Positions 1 through 6,905 are shown, counted from the first letter of the stretch. The stretch is 43,394 nt of DNA from a virus (IMGVR_UViG_3300035703_002461:1-43394); one strand, 5' to 3'. Numbers and translations are program-made. The notes: generated by a model from the letters alone, not told the origin.

Positions 1-128
1 CCGCGGGGAAGGTGAAGCAAGCCTGCGCCCGACTCAGCGTGACGCGCCCGTCCTCCATGGGCTGCCGCAGCAGCTCCAGCACGTCCCGCCGAAATTCCGG
101 CAGCTCATCGAGCAACAGCACGCCCATG
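1..128 (-). pseudogene. comM: Host comM (YifB) gene fragment cut by the prophage
   Basis: On the minus strand this reads in frame as [19 protein letters not shown] and then [15 protein letters not shown], the Walker B region and following segment typical of ComM/YifB Mg-chelatase-like AAA+ proteins. ComM is a branch-migration helicase used in natural transformation. The frame enters from the left edge of the window and runs into a terminator hairpin and phage sequence at about 118-140, so the N-terminal part of the gene (Walker A side) is missing here. The simplest reading is that the phage integrated inside comM close to the Walker B codons. The 'DM' codons just before GVLLL are probably phage-derived. 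Identification of the family is firm; the exact host/phage boundary is not. Confidence 0.8.
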
Positions 129-141
129 TCACAAACAAAGA
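111..141. other. Left attachment half-site (attL candidate)
   Basis: Read on the minus strand from 140, the bases TTTGTTTGTGA, then CAT, then GGGCGT match the right end of the element read on the plus strand from 43366 (TTTGTTTGTGA, GAA, GGGCGT). Large serine integrases use attP sites made of imperfect inverted half-sites, so an inverted match between the two prophage ends is what attL and attR should show. The host comM fragment lies immediately to the left. The crossover dinucleotide cannot be placed from this sequence. Confidence 0.55.
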
Positions 142-164
142 GCCCCGCCGGGTGGGCGGGGCTC
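132..164 (-). terminator. Terminator at the left prophage end
   Basis: A perfect 10-bp stem GAGCCCCGCC / GGCGGGGCTC (140-149 and 155-164) with loop GGGTG is followed on the minus strand by TTTGTTTGTG. It lies just after the stop of the DUF932 gene at 177 and would stop leftward phage transcription before it enters comM. The T-rich tract is the same sequence as the att arm. The 21-nt core of this hairpin is repeated exactly at 5450-5470. Confidence 0.8.
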
Positions 165-176
165 CAGGGCGCCGGG

Positions 177-1175
177 TCAGCGGGCGGCCAGCTGGATCGC
201 GTTGCGGTAGGCCCTGGCCTTGGTGGCGTGCCCGTCGCCCGACAGGAGCACGTTCGCCACGCGGCCGTCGTCCGAGCGGTAGCCGGTTTCGTGGTCGATC
301 AGCTCGGTCACGGCGTTGTACGCGCCCCAGGCCGTGCCCCGGCTCAGCTCGGCGCCCCGGCCCGACTCGTACAGGTCCAGCACCTTGTTCAGCCGCCGGG
401 ACAGGGACTCGACCGTCTCCACGTCGTCGCGCACCGCGTCCTCCTCCGAGAGCTCCACCGGGGTGGCCCACTCGCGCAGGGTGCGGCGGAAGTAGGTGAG
501 GGCCTGGGCGTCCGTCAGGTTCGTGGCGGCCATCGCGTTGAACGCCTCGCCCAGCTCGGCGGTCAGCTTGTTCACCAGGCCCAGCTGCTCGCTGGCGTCG
601 CGCACCCGCTCCACCACCCCGGCGGTGTGCCGAATGTTGAGCGAGCCGCCCACCAGGGCCTGGCCCAGGGTGTTGCGGCACACCACCCGGATGGGCGTCA
701 GCTTGATCTGCACCGCCTGGGTGCCGTCGTGGCGGTTGGTCACGAGCAGGTAGCCCTTCACGGGGTCCTCGATGCCGCCCGGCCGCCGCACCACGATCTC
801 GCCGGGGAGCTTGGCGAGCGCCCACACGGCGCGGCCACCCCACAGCGACCCGGCCGTCTCCCACACGCCCTCCGAGGCGGCCACCAGGGGCTCCACGATG
901 GCGAAGGCGTCGCGGTTCTGGAGCGGGCTGTACCCGAGGCCCACGGTGCCGAGCACCCGGCGGTCGGTGTCGCGCACCACCGCCCGGCGGTCGGGCACGG
1001 GGAGCAGGGTGCCGTCGGGCATCTTGGCCTGGACCTCGTGCAGCTCGACGCTCCAGTCGAGCCCGGCGGCCACGATGGCCTCGGCGGTGGTGAGGCGACC
1101 GGGGAGGATGGTGCCCAGGCCGTGCCAGGGGCGCTGGTTGGAGCCGCTGAACATCGTCTCGACTTCGTGGGACAT
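177..1175 (-). CDS. DUF932 phage/plasmid-like protein
   Basis: This 332-aa protein matches the DUF932 (phage/plasmid-like TIGR03299) pattern: an early MSHEVETMF segment, 'PWHGLG', a central '[20 protein letters not shown]' followed by 'VCRNTL', and a helical C-terminal half. The molecular function of the family is not established; members are common on phages and plasmids. The start chosen is ATG 1175, preceded by an AAGGAGAACA ribosome site. It is the last gene of the leftmost operon (2999 to 177), which has its own operator-bearing promoter near 3040-3072, so it is probably controlled with the lysogeny switch rather than with late genes. A strong terminator follows directly. Confidence 0.8.
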   Translation of the reverse strand: MSHEVETMFSGSNQRPWHGLGTILPGRLTTAEAIVAAGLDWSVELHEVQAKMPDGTLLPVPDRRAVVRDTDRRVLGTVGLGYSPLQNRDAFAIVEPLVAASEGVWETAGSLWGGRAVWALAKLPGEIVVRRPGGIEDPVKGYLLVTNRHDGTQAVQIKLTPIRVVCRNTLGQALVGGSLNIRHTAGVVERVRDASEQLGLVNKLTAELGEAFNAMAATNLTDAQALTYFRRTLREWATPVELSEEDAVRDDVETVESLSRRLNKVLDLYESGRGAELSRGTAWGAYNAVTELIDHETGYRSDDGRVANVLLSGDGHATKARAYRNAIQLAAR

Positions 1176-1255
1176 GGGGGTGTTCTCCTTGTGGGGCCTG
1201 GGGTGGGGAGCGCGGGTCGCCGGAAGGCCTGGCCCGGCGGCGCTCGACAGGGGGT

Positions 1256-1408
1256 CTAGGTGACGGCCTGGAGGGCGGCGTCCAGCGCCTCGGGGGTCCA
1301 GGTGTCGAACGGGCCGACGTGCTGCCACAGCCAGGTGGTGAGGCGGTCCCGCTGGGCGGGTGGGATCGCGCCCAGGGTGGAGGCGACGGCGTGGTACTCG
1401 GGGGTCAT
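1256..1408 (-). CDS. Small hypothetical protein (50 aa)
   Basis: This short frame begins MTPEYHAVASTLG and ends ALDAALQAVT before a TAG stop. It is preceded by the AAGGAGAACCCCG ribosome site that recurs in this operon upstream of several genes (for example before 2281 and 2999). It fills the gap between the DUF932 gene and the 90-aa gene upstream. The sequence contains a WLWQHVGPFDTW segment rich in tryptophan, with no motif I recognise. It is probably a real small gene because of the ribosome site and spacing, but no function can be given. Confidence 0.6.
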   Translation of the reverse strand: MTPEYHAVASTLGAIPPAQRDRLTTWLWQHVGPFDTWTPEALDAALQAVT

Positions 1409-1425
1409 CGGGGTTCTCCTTGTGG

Positions 1426-1698
1426 CTACCAGGGGCGGGGGGTGGGGCTGACCGGCTCGCCGGTCTCGGGGTTGCGGAGGTAGGGCCAGACGTCGTGGCG
1501 CAGGGTGCGGAGCAGGTCGCCCACCGTGCCGCCGTACAGGATCGAGCCGACGTCACCGTGGAGCCAGTCCGGGGGGAGCCACCGGAGGTCGAGGTCGGCG
1601 CCCCAGACGTCTCCGTCGTGGCCCTCCCGCGTCACCTCCCCGATGAAGGGGAGGGCGCGCAGCTCGGCCAGGGTGCGGGGGGGGCGGTGGGTGCTCAC
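1426..1698 (-). CDS. Hypothetical protein (90 aa)
   Basis: The protein begins MSTHRPPRTLAELRALPFIG and continues with aromatic-rich segments (WLPPDWLHGDVG, VWPYLRNPETG). It sits between the small zinc-motif gene (1710-1913) and the 50-aa gene, all on the same strand, with short spacers that indicate one transcript. An AGGAGATACACCCGTG stretch precedes the start, so the first codon is GTG. I see no signal peptide, membrane span or known domain. It is supported only by its position and by the ribosome site. Confidence 0.6.
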   Translation of the reverse strand: MSTHRPPRTLAELRALPFIGEVTREGHDGDVWGADLDLRWLPPDWLHGDVGSILYGGTVGDLLRTLRHDVWPYLRNPETGEPVSPTPRPW

Positions 1699-1709
1699 GG
1701 GTGTATCTC

Positions 1710-1913
1710 CTAGAACAGCAGTTCTTCACCGGGCGCCGGGGGCTTCACGCCGACGCGCCTCATCGGGGGCGGGGCCTTCGTGGGCTTCACCACGACCGGC
1801 GGGTGCGACCCGGTGCCGTGGCAGCGGTAGCACATCCCGCAATCCCGGCGGTAGGGCACGCGCCCGGTGCCTCGGCATCGCAGGCACTTCACCGCCTCGC
1901 GCTCGGCGGCCAT
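1710..1913 (-). CDS. Small zinc-motif protein with CxxCxGTG repeats
   Basis: The 67-aa product contains CLRCRGTG near residues 9-16 and a second CGMCYRCHGTG block, the CxxCxGxG zinc-binding pattern known from the DnaJ central domain. There is no J domain, so it is not a chaperone of the DnaJ type. The C-terminal half is proline- and lysine-rich. Its ATG overlaps the stop of the upstream gene in a TGATG arrangement, which supports translation. Two more short proteins with CxTCDGSG or CPRCDGSG motifs occur in the replication region (37103-37568). Such mini zinc proteins are frequent in phages and of unknown role. Confidence 0.7.
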   Translation of the reverse strand: MAAEREAVKCLRCRGTGRVPYRRDCGMCYRCHGTGSHPPVVVKPTKAPPPMRRVGVKPPAPGEELLF

Positions 1914-2281
1914 CACGCGGCCGCCTCGAACTCGGCCAGGACGCGGCGCCCGCGCTCGGTGATCTCCCACGTCGGGGTCGGCACCCACAGGTGGCGCATC
2001 ACCAGGCCCTCGGCCTGGAGGACGTGCAGGGCGGGGCTCAGCGTGTCGTTGAGCCAGTCGGTGCTGGGGCTGAAGTCGCCGTCGCCGTCGTCCTCCAGGC
2101 CCTCGGGGAGCGCCCCGAACAGGGGGGAGGTGGCGACCACCGCCTCGACCTCGGGGCGGGGGGTCCGCAGGGGGCGGTGGGCGCCCACCAGGAGGTAGGC
2201 CAGGTCGAGGCGGCGCAGCAGGCCGCTGTGGAGGGCGATGGCGCGGAGGACGGCGTGCTCGGTGCGGTTGATGGCGATCAT
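1913..2281 (-). CDS. Hypothetical protein, winged-helix-like C terminus
   Basis: This 122-aa protein starts MIAINRTEHAVLRAIALHSG and ends with a segment resembling a winged-helix recognition region (LSPALHVLQAEGLVMRHLWV, then WEITERGRRVLAEFE). The pattern 'L..L...GLV......W.IT..GR..L' is common in small phage wHTH proteins, so DNA binding is possible but not shown. The start ATG 2281 follows a GCAGGAGAACCCCC ribosome site. It is the second gene of the operon that begins at 2999. Confidence 0.55.
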   Translation of the reverse strand: MIAINRTEHAVLRAIALHSGLLRRLDLAYLLVGAHRPLRTPRPEVEAVVATSPLFGALPEGLEDDGDGDFSPSTDWLNDTLSPALHVLQAEGLVMRHLWVPTPTWEITERGRRVLAEFEAAA

Positions 2282-2327
2282 GGGGGTTCTCCTGCTCGGG
2301 GTGGGGGTGGGGTGGGGGTGGCGGCCC

Positions 2328-2999
2328 TTAGGCCGCCTGGCGAACGCAGCCCTGGCCGCGCCCGGCGCCGCGCTGGGCGTTGTCGCCCTCGGCCGACGTC
2401 TCCATCGCGTGGCCCGTCTCGATCCACTTGCGGAAGGCCAGGACCAGGGTGTTGCGCTCGGCGCCCGTGCCGTCCTTGAAGTAGACGCGGCCCTTGCGGA
2501 CGTCGAGGATGTGCCGGCAGGCCTCGGCGCAGGGCTTGCCCCGCAGCACGCCCTCCCAGACCTGCCCGGCCTCCAGCTTGTACGCCTGGGGGTAGTGCCA
2601 CTTGGCCTCGCCCTCGGCCTTCACGCGGGGCTCCTTGGTGGCCTTGGCGGGCGCCGGGGTGGGCAGCACGTCCAGGGCGGGCAGCAGGCGCACCAGCAGG
2701 TTCGCGATGGGCGCCAGGTGCTTCGCCGCGTTGTACGCCCGGATCTCGGAGGTGCGGTTGCGGATCAGGAGCTTGCGGAGCCGGGCGGCGGCCTCCACCG
2801 CGAGGTCGCGGGTGGCGGTGGCCGTCTCGGTCGCCTCGGCGTCCAGGGTCGCGGTCGCCAGGGCCTCGGTGATCGCGTCCTCGATGCGGCCCAGCGAGGC
2901 CGCCAGGTCGGCCAGCGCGACCGAGGAGAAGTTCGTCAGCTCGACGTGGGCCGTCAGGAGGGCCAGCTCGGTGCGGAAGGTGGTGGCGGTGGCGGTCAT
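2328..2999 (-). CDS. Hypothetical protein, first gene of leftmost operon (223 aa)
   Basis: The N-terminal 90 residues are alanine-rich and probably helical; the middle holds a proline/lysine linker (PTPAPAKATKEPRVKAEGE). The C-terminal part contains WEGVLRGKPCAEACRHI and VRKGRVYFKDGTGAERNTL, which looks like a small folded domain that I do not recognise. The start ATG 2999 has an AAGGAGAACCCC ribosome site. It lies directly downstream of the operator-overlapped promoter at 3044-3072, so its expression is likely governed by the phage repressor. No function is assigned. Confidence 0.65.
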   Translation of the reverse strand: MTATATTFRTELALLTAHVELTNFSSVALADLAASLGRIEDAITEALATATLDAEATETATATRDLAVEAAARLRKLLIRNRTSEIRAYNAAKHLAPIANLLVRLLPALDVLPTPAPAKATKEPRVKAEGEAKWHYPQAYKLEAGQVWEGVLRGKPCAEACRHILDVRKGRVYFKDGTGAERNTLVLAFRKWIETGHAMETSAEGDNAQRGAGRGQGCVRQAA

Positions 3000-3037
3000 C
3001 GGGGTTCTCCTTGCGGGTGGGGTGGGGGTGCCTTGTG

Positions 3038-3072
3038 TGATTAATAGTAATCAAAACTGATTAGGTCGGCAA
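3038..3072 (-). promoter_or_regulatory. Leftward promoter with repressor half-sites
   Basis: On the minus strand TTGCCG (3067-3072) and TACTAT (3044-3049) are separated by exactly 17 bases, a plausible sigma-70-type promoter for the 2999-177 operon. Overlapping it is the inverted repeat TGATTA-ATAG-TAATCA (3038-3053) and a further TGATTA at 3058-3063. The same half-site occurs in the immunity region (40746-40760). This patch is conspicuously AT-rich against its surroundings. Repression by the prophage regulator is inferred. Confidence 0.55.
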
Positions 3073-3093
3073 GCCCGAACGGCAAGGAGGCGG

Positions 3094-3133
3094 AAAAAAA
3101 AACGGGCCGGACCCCGAAAGCGGGGACCGGCCC
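3094..3133 (-). terminator. Strong intrinsic terminator ending the late operon
   Basis: A 13-bp stem (GGGCCGGACCCCG at 3104-3116 against CGGGGACCGGCCC at 3121-3133, one A-A mismatch, loop AAAG) is followed on the minus strand by nine T residues (3094-3102). This is the best terminator in the window. It follows the metallophosphoesterase gene and separates late transcription from the leftmost operon promoter. Confidence 0.9.
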
Positions 3134-3154
3134 TGGTTTGCGGGCGAGGGTGGG

Positions 3155-4348
3155 TTAACGGGCGCCCCATGCGGAGCGCGGTTCGGCCTTGGGCCTGGGC
3201 GGCGCCTCGTAGTCGGCCGGGCGCCAGGCGTCGGGTGGGAGCATCACGTCCTCCAGCAAGAAGCGATCCACCTGGCCCGTGCGGCTCAGCGTGAACTCGC
3301 AGAACAGCGCCCCGGCCATATTCGCGAGGCGCTTGGCCCGCATAAACGGGGTGGAGGCGCAGGCAGAGGGGGCGAGCACGTACCGGGCGCCCTGGGGGCC
3401 GCGCATCAGGTTGAACTTGTGATAATGCCCGGTCAGGTGGCAGATCCGGGGCGACCGCTCCTGCCCGATGGCCAGGTGCTCGGCCGTTTTCTGGTCCTTG
3501 TAGCTCAGGGCGTAGCTGGCCCCGTCGCCGGGGTGGAACAGCCGGATGCCCTCGGGGTGGCCGTCAGGCCCCGCCACCCAGCCCGAGATCGGGCCGATGT
3601 TGCGGAAGGCACCGCCCGCCCGCTCCTCGATCATTCGGCACACGTCCAGCCCGGCCTGCTTGAACCAGCTGCCGTCGTGGTTTCCGCCGATGCCCAGGAT
3701 GGGCACCGTGCTCTCGCGGTAGATCGAGGCCGTGAAGTCGGCCTGATCGTCCACGCGGGTCAGCAACAGCTCGTGCTCGAAGCCCTTGTGCATCGCGGGC
3801 GGCCCGTCCACGTGGTCGCCCACGTGCAGCACCACCGAGCAGCCCCGCCGGGCGGCCTCCACCAGCACCTCGCGCACCCACCAGGGCTGCGCCTGGCGCC
3901 CGCCGAAGTGGGTGTCGGATATGACGGCGAAGCGGTGGACGGCGCGGGTGGGGTCGAACACGCCCTCCACCGCCGCCTCGTTCACCCGGCTCTCGGGCGC
4001 CCGCTCCAGTCGGACCCGCCCGGCCACCAGGGCGAAGGCGAACCCCCGCCGCTCCAGCTCGGCCAGCGCCCCCTCGGGGTAGTCGGCCAGGCGCCCCACG
4101 GGGACGCCCTCCTTGGCCTGGCCCAGCAGCTCGGCCAGCGCGTCCGTGGGGTCGTCCGCGTCGTCTAGGTCCAGCGTCTGCACCTCCACCGCCTCGGCGG
4201 CGGCCGGGTGGCCCCACGGGGTGGACACCCCGCGCACGGCCTGGATGACGCGGGCCACGTGGTAGGGGGACAGCCCGGTGGCCTCGGCGATGCGTTTGCG
4301 GCCCCAGCCCTGGCGGGCCAGGTGCTCGGCGTGGGCGCGGGCGTCCAT
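3155..4348 (-). CDS. Calcineurin-like metallophosphoesterase with N-terminal HTH
   Basis: The 397-aa protein carries the dimetal phosphoesterase motifs in order: SDTHFG (D-x-H, about residue 143), HVGDHVDG (GDxxD), GIGGNHDGS (GNHD) and LTGHYHK (GHxH). It would hydrolyse a phosphomonoester or phosphodiester; the substrate cannot be read from sequence. The first 40 residues (WGRKRIAEATGLSPYHVARV) look like a helix-turn-helix, so it may act on DNA, as Mre11/SbcD- or YfcE-like phage enzymes do. It is the last gene before the late terminator, directly after the holin gene (stop/start overlap at 4348). The role in the phage cycle is unknown. Confidence 0.85.
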   Translation of the reverse strand: MDARAHAEHLARQGWGRKRIAEATGLSPYHVARVIQAVRGVSTPWGHPAAAEAVEVQTLDLDDADDPTDALAELLGQAKEGVPVGRLADYPEGALAELERRGFAFALVAGRVRLERAPESRVNEAAVEGVFDPTRAVHRFAVISDTHFGGRQAQPWWVREVLVEAARRGCSVVLHVGDHVDGPPAMHKGFEHELLLTRVDDQADFTASIYRESTVPILGIGGNHDGSWFKQAGLDVCRMIEERAGGAFRNIGPISGWVAGPDGHPEGIRLFHPGDGASYALSYKDQKTAEHLAIGQERSPRICHLTGHYHKFNLMRGPQGARYVLAPSACASTPFMRAKRLANMAGALFCEFTLSRTGQVDRFLLEDVMLPPDAWRPADYEAPPRPKAEPRSAWGAR

Positions 4349-4692
4349 CAGGCACCCCCCGAGGGGAACAGGCGGGCGCGCACGATCTCGACGTCCGAGC
4401 GCACGCGCTGGAGCGTCACGGCCGCCGCGTCGCCCTCGATGCCTTGCTCCGCGAGCCAGTCCTGCATTTCATCGATGGCGATCCCGAGCTTGGCTTGGCC
4501 GGGCAGGTCCATCCCCAGGGCCTCGGCCTTGTGGACGGCCCACTCGACGGCGGCCAGGTAGTCAGCCGTGGCCTCGGCGGCCTCGTGCGCCTGCGGGCTC
4601 GACTTGATCATCAGGGAGAGGCCCCAGGCGGCGACGGCCGCGCCCACGGCGGCGGTCCAGGGTGAGGCGAGGATCTGGAAGATGGTGTCCAT
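4348..4692 (-). CDS. LLH-family holin
   Basis: The 114-aa product has one clear hydrophobic segment near its N terminus (WTAAVGAAVAAWGLSLMI, about residues 12-29) followed by a charged helical tail. This is the layout of the phage holin LLH family (Pfam holin_6_1), found next to lysins in phages of Gram-positive bacteria. Holins form membrane lesions that time lysis and release the endolysin. The gene is adjacent to the M15 endolysin, which supports the call. The topology call is firm; the family assignment comes from layout and context only. Confidence 0.65.
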   Translation of the reverse strand: MDTIFQILASPWTAAVGAAVAAWGLSLMIKSSPQAHEAAEATADYLAAVEWAVHKAEALGMDLPGQAKLGIAIDEMQDWLAEQGIEGDAAAVTLQRVRSDVEIVRARLFPSGGA

Positions 4693-4701
4693 ACGTGGCT
4701 C

Positions 4702-5100
4702 CTATCGTTCGTCCCATCGCGCTGGGCCGGTGGTGCGGGTGTCTACGTGGGTGAAGCCGGGGTAGATGCCGATGCCGCCCCGGTGGAGGGCGGGCACCCG
4801 CTCGGCCAGCGCCGCCACCTGGGCGGGTGTCAGGCGCTTGGAGGTGAGGTCAACCGCCGTGCCCTGGGTGTGCTGACTGTTGGGCACGCCGCCGACCGCC
4901 TGGTTGTGAGCCGGGCAGCGGTAGGCCGAGGTGACGTGGAGCGGGGAGCCCGCCAGGGCCCGCAGCTGCTCCAGGGCCGGGGCGAGCACCAGCAGGCGGC
5001 GCCGTACCGAGAGGGGGATCGGGCCGCAGAGCCCGCAGCGGCACCCCAGCTCGGCCCAGGTGAAGTGGGGCGAGGCGTGGGTGGTGTTGGGGTATTCCAT
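4702..5100 (-). CDS. M15 family peptidase endolysin
   Basis: This 132-aa protein holds the Peptidase_M15A (D-Ala-D-Ala carboxypeptidase/L-Ala-D-Glu endopeptidase type) signature: TSAYRCPAHN, SQHTQGTAVDL with H77 and D84, and FTHVDTR with H118 as the third zinc ligand. It should cleave peptidoglycan stem peptides during lysis. It consists of the catalytic domain alone, with no separate wall-binding domain and no signal peptide, so holin-dependent release fits. Three cysteines cluster near residues 20-25. It lies between an XhlA-like gene and the LLH holin. Confidence 0.85.
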   Translation of the reverse strand: MEYPNTTHASPHFTWAELGCRCGLCGPIPLSVRRRLLVLAPALEQLRALAGSPLHVTSAYRCPAHNQAVGGVPNSQHTQGTAVDLTSKRLTPAQVAALAERVPALHRGGIGIYPGFTHVDTRTTGPARWDER

Positions 5101-5109
5101 CGGGACCTC

Positions 5110-5430
5110 CTACTTGGGGGTGGGGCCGAGGCCCGTGAGGGCGGCCACGGCCTGGGCGAGCGCGGAGCCGGTGGCGCCGAGGCCCAGGGCCACCGCCCTG
5201 GCCCGGCTCTCGGCGGCCTCCAGCGCGGCGAGCTTGCGCCCCTGCTCGGCCACCTGGGTCTTGAGGTGCGTCAGCTCCGCGTGGATGCCGGGGCGGCTCC
5301 CGTTGACCGGGCCGGTGATGGCCTCGGACAGGTCGCACAGGGTGTCCCCCTGGCGGATCTGCTCCGACTCCATCCGGTCGAGGCGGGCGAGGATGAGCGC
5401 GAGCGCCTGGGCGACTTCATCGGGTGGCAT
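5110..5430 (-). CDS. Coiled-coil protein with C-terminal hydrophobic segment (XhlA-like)
   Basis: The 106-aa protein has an N-terminal heptad-rich region (ALALILARLDRMESEQI; LTHLKTQVAEQGRKLAALEA) and a C-terminal glycine/alanine-rich hydrophobic stretch (ALGLGATGSALAQAVAALTG). Coiled coil followed by a terminal membrane segment is the layout of XhlA-type lysis accessory proteins. Position directly upstream of the endolysin and holin agrees. The hydrophobic stretch is weak as a membrane helix, so a tail-associated protein is an alternative. Confidence 0.5.
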   Translation of the reverse strand: MPPDEVAQALALILARLDRMESEQIRQGDTLCDLSEAITGPVNGSRPGIHAELTHLKTQVAEQGRKLAALEAAESRARAVALGLGATGSALAQAVAALTGLGPTPK

Positions 5431-5449
5431 CGGGGCCTCCTAACACGAA

Positions 5450-5470
5450 GCCCCGCCGGGTGGGCGGGGC
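5450..5470 (-). terminator. Hairpin terminator before the lysis genes
   Basis: A perfect 8-bp stem GCCCCGCC / GGCGGGGC with loop GGGTG is followed on the minus strand by TTCGTGTT. The 21 bases are identical to the core of the terminator at 142-162. The T tract is poor, so partial read-through into the lysis cassette is likely. Confidence 0.6.
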
Positions 5471-5497
5471 GGGTGGCGGGCGCGGGGTGGGGTGGCG

Positions 5498-5830
5498 TTA
5501 CTGGATGAACACGGCGGGCAGGGTGGTCACCACCGCGCCCTCGCGGTCGCACAGCAGCACGGACCCGTCGGGGGCGAGGTTGAGGGTGTTGCCGGCGGGG
5601 ACCTCGCGGTGGCTTGCTGGCAGCGTGCGCGTGGCGTCCTCGGGATCGGGGCGCTCGGGTACGTCCTCGACGCGTTCCATCGCGTTGATCCACGCCGAGA
5701 CGGCCCTCAGGCCGTCGGGCAGCAGCGACACCTGGTACTCGGGCATCGTGGCCGACCAGTCGATCCCATCCTGGGGCGTGTTGCCCGAGGGCATCACCTG
5801 GCCGGTGGTGCGGTGCTTGATCACGTACAT
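5498..5830 (-). CDS. Hypothetical tail-end protein (110 aa)
   Basis: The start is ATG 5830 with a GGAGGCTCCT ribosome site. The sequence begins MYVIKHRTTGQVMPSGN, has an aromatic/polar middle (ATMPEYQVSLLPDGLRAVSAW), and ends with beta-rich VLLCDREGAVVTTLPAVFIQ. It follows the fibre genes and precedes the lysis genes, where siphophages often encode fibre chaperones or small tail accessories. No motif is recognised and no function is claimed. Confidence 0.6.
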   Translation of the reverse strand: MYVIKHRTTGQVMPSGNTPQDGIDWSATMPEYQVSLLPDGLRAVSAWINAMERVEDVPERPDPEDATRTLPASHREVPAGNTLNLAPDGSVLLCDREGAVVTTLPAVFIQ

Positions 5831-5840
5831 AGGAGCCTCC

Positions 5841-6518
5841 TTACCATTCCAACAGGCAGTAGCCGTTGCCGCCGCTTCCGCCCGCGGACGCGTAAGTGCC
5901 GCCCGCTCCGCCCGCACCACCAGTTCCCAGCGTGATGGTTAGGGTGGTGATTCCAGCTACCGATAACGGGAAGCGTTGGTAGAGCTGCCCACCTCCACCA
6001 CCGCCACCGTTTGTATAGGCGGTCTCACTGCGGCCTGTTCCTCCTCCGCCACCACCTGCGCGCCCGGCGGCCCCTTGGCTGCTGCCCAGCCCGCCACCTC
6101 CCCCGGCGCCGAACGAGCCTCCACCGCCGCCGCCAAGTGTTCCGTTGCTGGTCCCGCCGACAACCCCACCCCCACATCCTCCAGAAACCGCGGTGCCGGC
6201 TACGCCAGCACCTGATCCGCCACTGGGGAAAAATCCAGGGCCGCCCGATGTGCCACCTGATCCACCGGCCGCACCACCGGCCCCGCCTCCGAGCCCGCCG
6301 CTGCCGCCGCTAGCCGTCATCAAGGTTGTTGCGCCGTTCGCGATGGTAGAGCTTCCACCGCTTGACGCACTGTTGTAGTTTCCACCCGCCCCACCCCCAC
6401 CAGCCCCTGCCAGCGTCACCCATATCACCGTGACGCCAGACGGGACGGTAAACGAGTTGGCCCCGGTGGCCGTGAACTCCCGAGCGTTTTGAAAGTAATT
6501 CGTGCCGTTTAGTATCAT
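5841..6518 (-). CDS. Glycine-rich tail fibre/tip protein
   Basis: The 225-aa protein has a beta-rich N terminus (FTATGANSFTVPSGVTVIWV) followed by about 130 residues dominated by glycine runs (for example LGGGGGGSFGAGGGGGLG), and ends with GNGYCLLEW. Glycine-rich domains of this kind occur in phage receptor-binding proteins, where polyglycine-II bundles hold host-recognition loops. The VTVIWVTLAGAGGGG motif is common at the head of such domains in tail fibres. ATG 6518 is chosen; an in-frame GTG lies one codon earlier. GC content falls somewhat here, and the region may be variable between relatives. Confidence 0.7.
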   Translation of the reverse strand: MILNGTNYFQNAREFTATGANSFTVPSGVTVIWVTLAGAGGGGAGGNYNSASSGGSSTIANGATTLMTASGGSGGLGGGAGGAAGGSGGTSGGPGFFPSGGSGAGVAGTAVSGGCGGGVVGGTSNGTLGGGGGGSFGAGGGGGLGSSQGAAGRAGGGGGGTGRSETAYTNGGGGGGGQLYQRFPLSVAGITTLTITLGTGGAGGAGGTYASAGGSGGNGYCLLEW

Positions 6519-6527
6519 CACGCCTCC

Positions 6528-6905
6528 TCAGGCCACGATGTTCCACTGCGTGCCGTTGTAGACGAACCGGACGCAGGCGTAGGGCGACTGGATGTAGATG
6601 GCGGCCTCACCGTCGATGGTGCCGGTGGCGGGCTGCACCGCGATGGGGAACTGGTGGGAGCGGCCCGCGCCGCACTTCACGGTGAACCGCGCCCCGGTGT
6701 AGGGCGAGGACGGGGCCGTAACGGTGAACGCGGCCTGGCTCGACAGGTTGACGATCACAATGTCGCCGTCGGCGGCGGTGTAGGTCGTCCCCGTGGTGCG
6801 GACCGCGATCTGCTCGTACAGCTCGGCGATGTCGGCCACCAGGGCGTTGTGGCCGCTGGCGGTGATGTTGGTCTGGTTGGCGACGGTGGTGCTGGTTTGT
6901 GGCAT
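6528..6905 (-). CDS. Tail fibre-associated protein (125 aa)
   Basis: The sequence MPQTSTTVANQTNITASGHN then ELYEQIAVRTTG, followed by repeated beta-strand-like segments (DGDIVIVNLSSQAAFTVTAP; ARFTVKCGAGRSHQFPIAV; YACVRFVYNGTQWNIVA) resembles short phage fibre or fibre-attachment proteins. The final 'FVYNGTQWNIV' is typical of the C termini of many tail fibre proteins. It is encoded between the 192-aa tail protein and the glycine-rich fibre and probably forms part of the tail-tip adhesion device. Confidence 0.6.
   Translation of the reverse strand: MPQTSTTVANQTNITASGHNALVADIAELYEQIAVRTTGTTYTAADGDIVIVNLSSQAAFTVTAPSSPYTGARFTVKCGAGRSHQFPIAVQPATGTIDGEAAIYIQSPYACVRFVYNGTQWNIVA

Noticed and set aside
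1710-1913. DnaJ chaperone homologue
   Set aside because: Only the CxxCxGxG motif is shared; there is no J domain and the protein is 67 residues.
5900-6420. Repeated GC-rich blocks resembling a repeat array
   Set aside because: They are irregular glycine codon runs of one fibre gene, not spaced identical repeats; no CRISPR.
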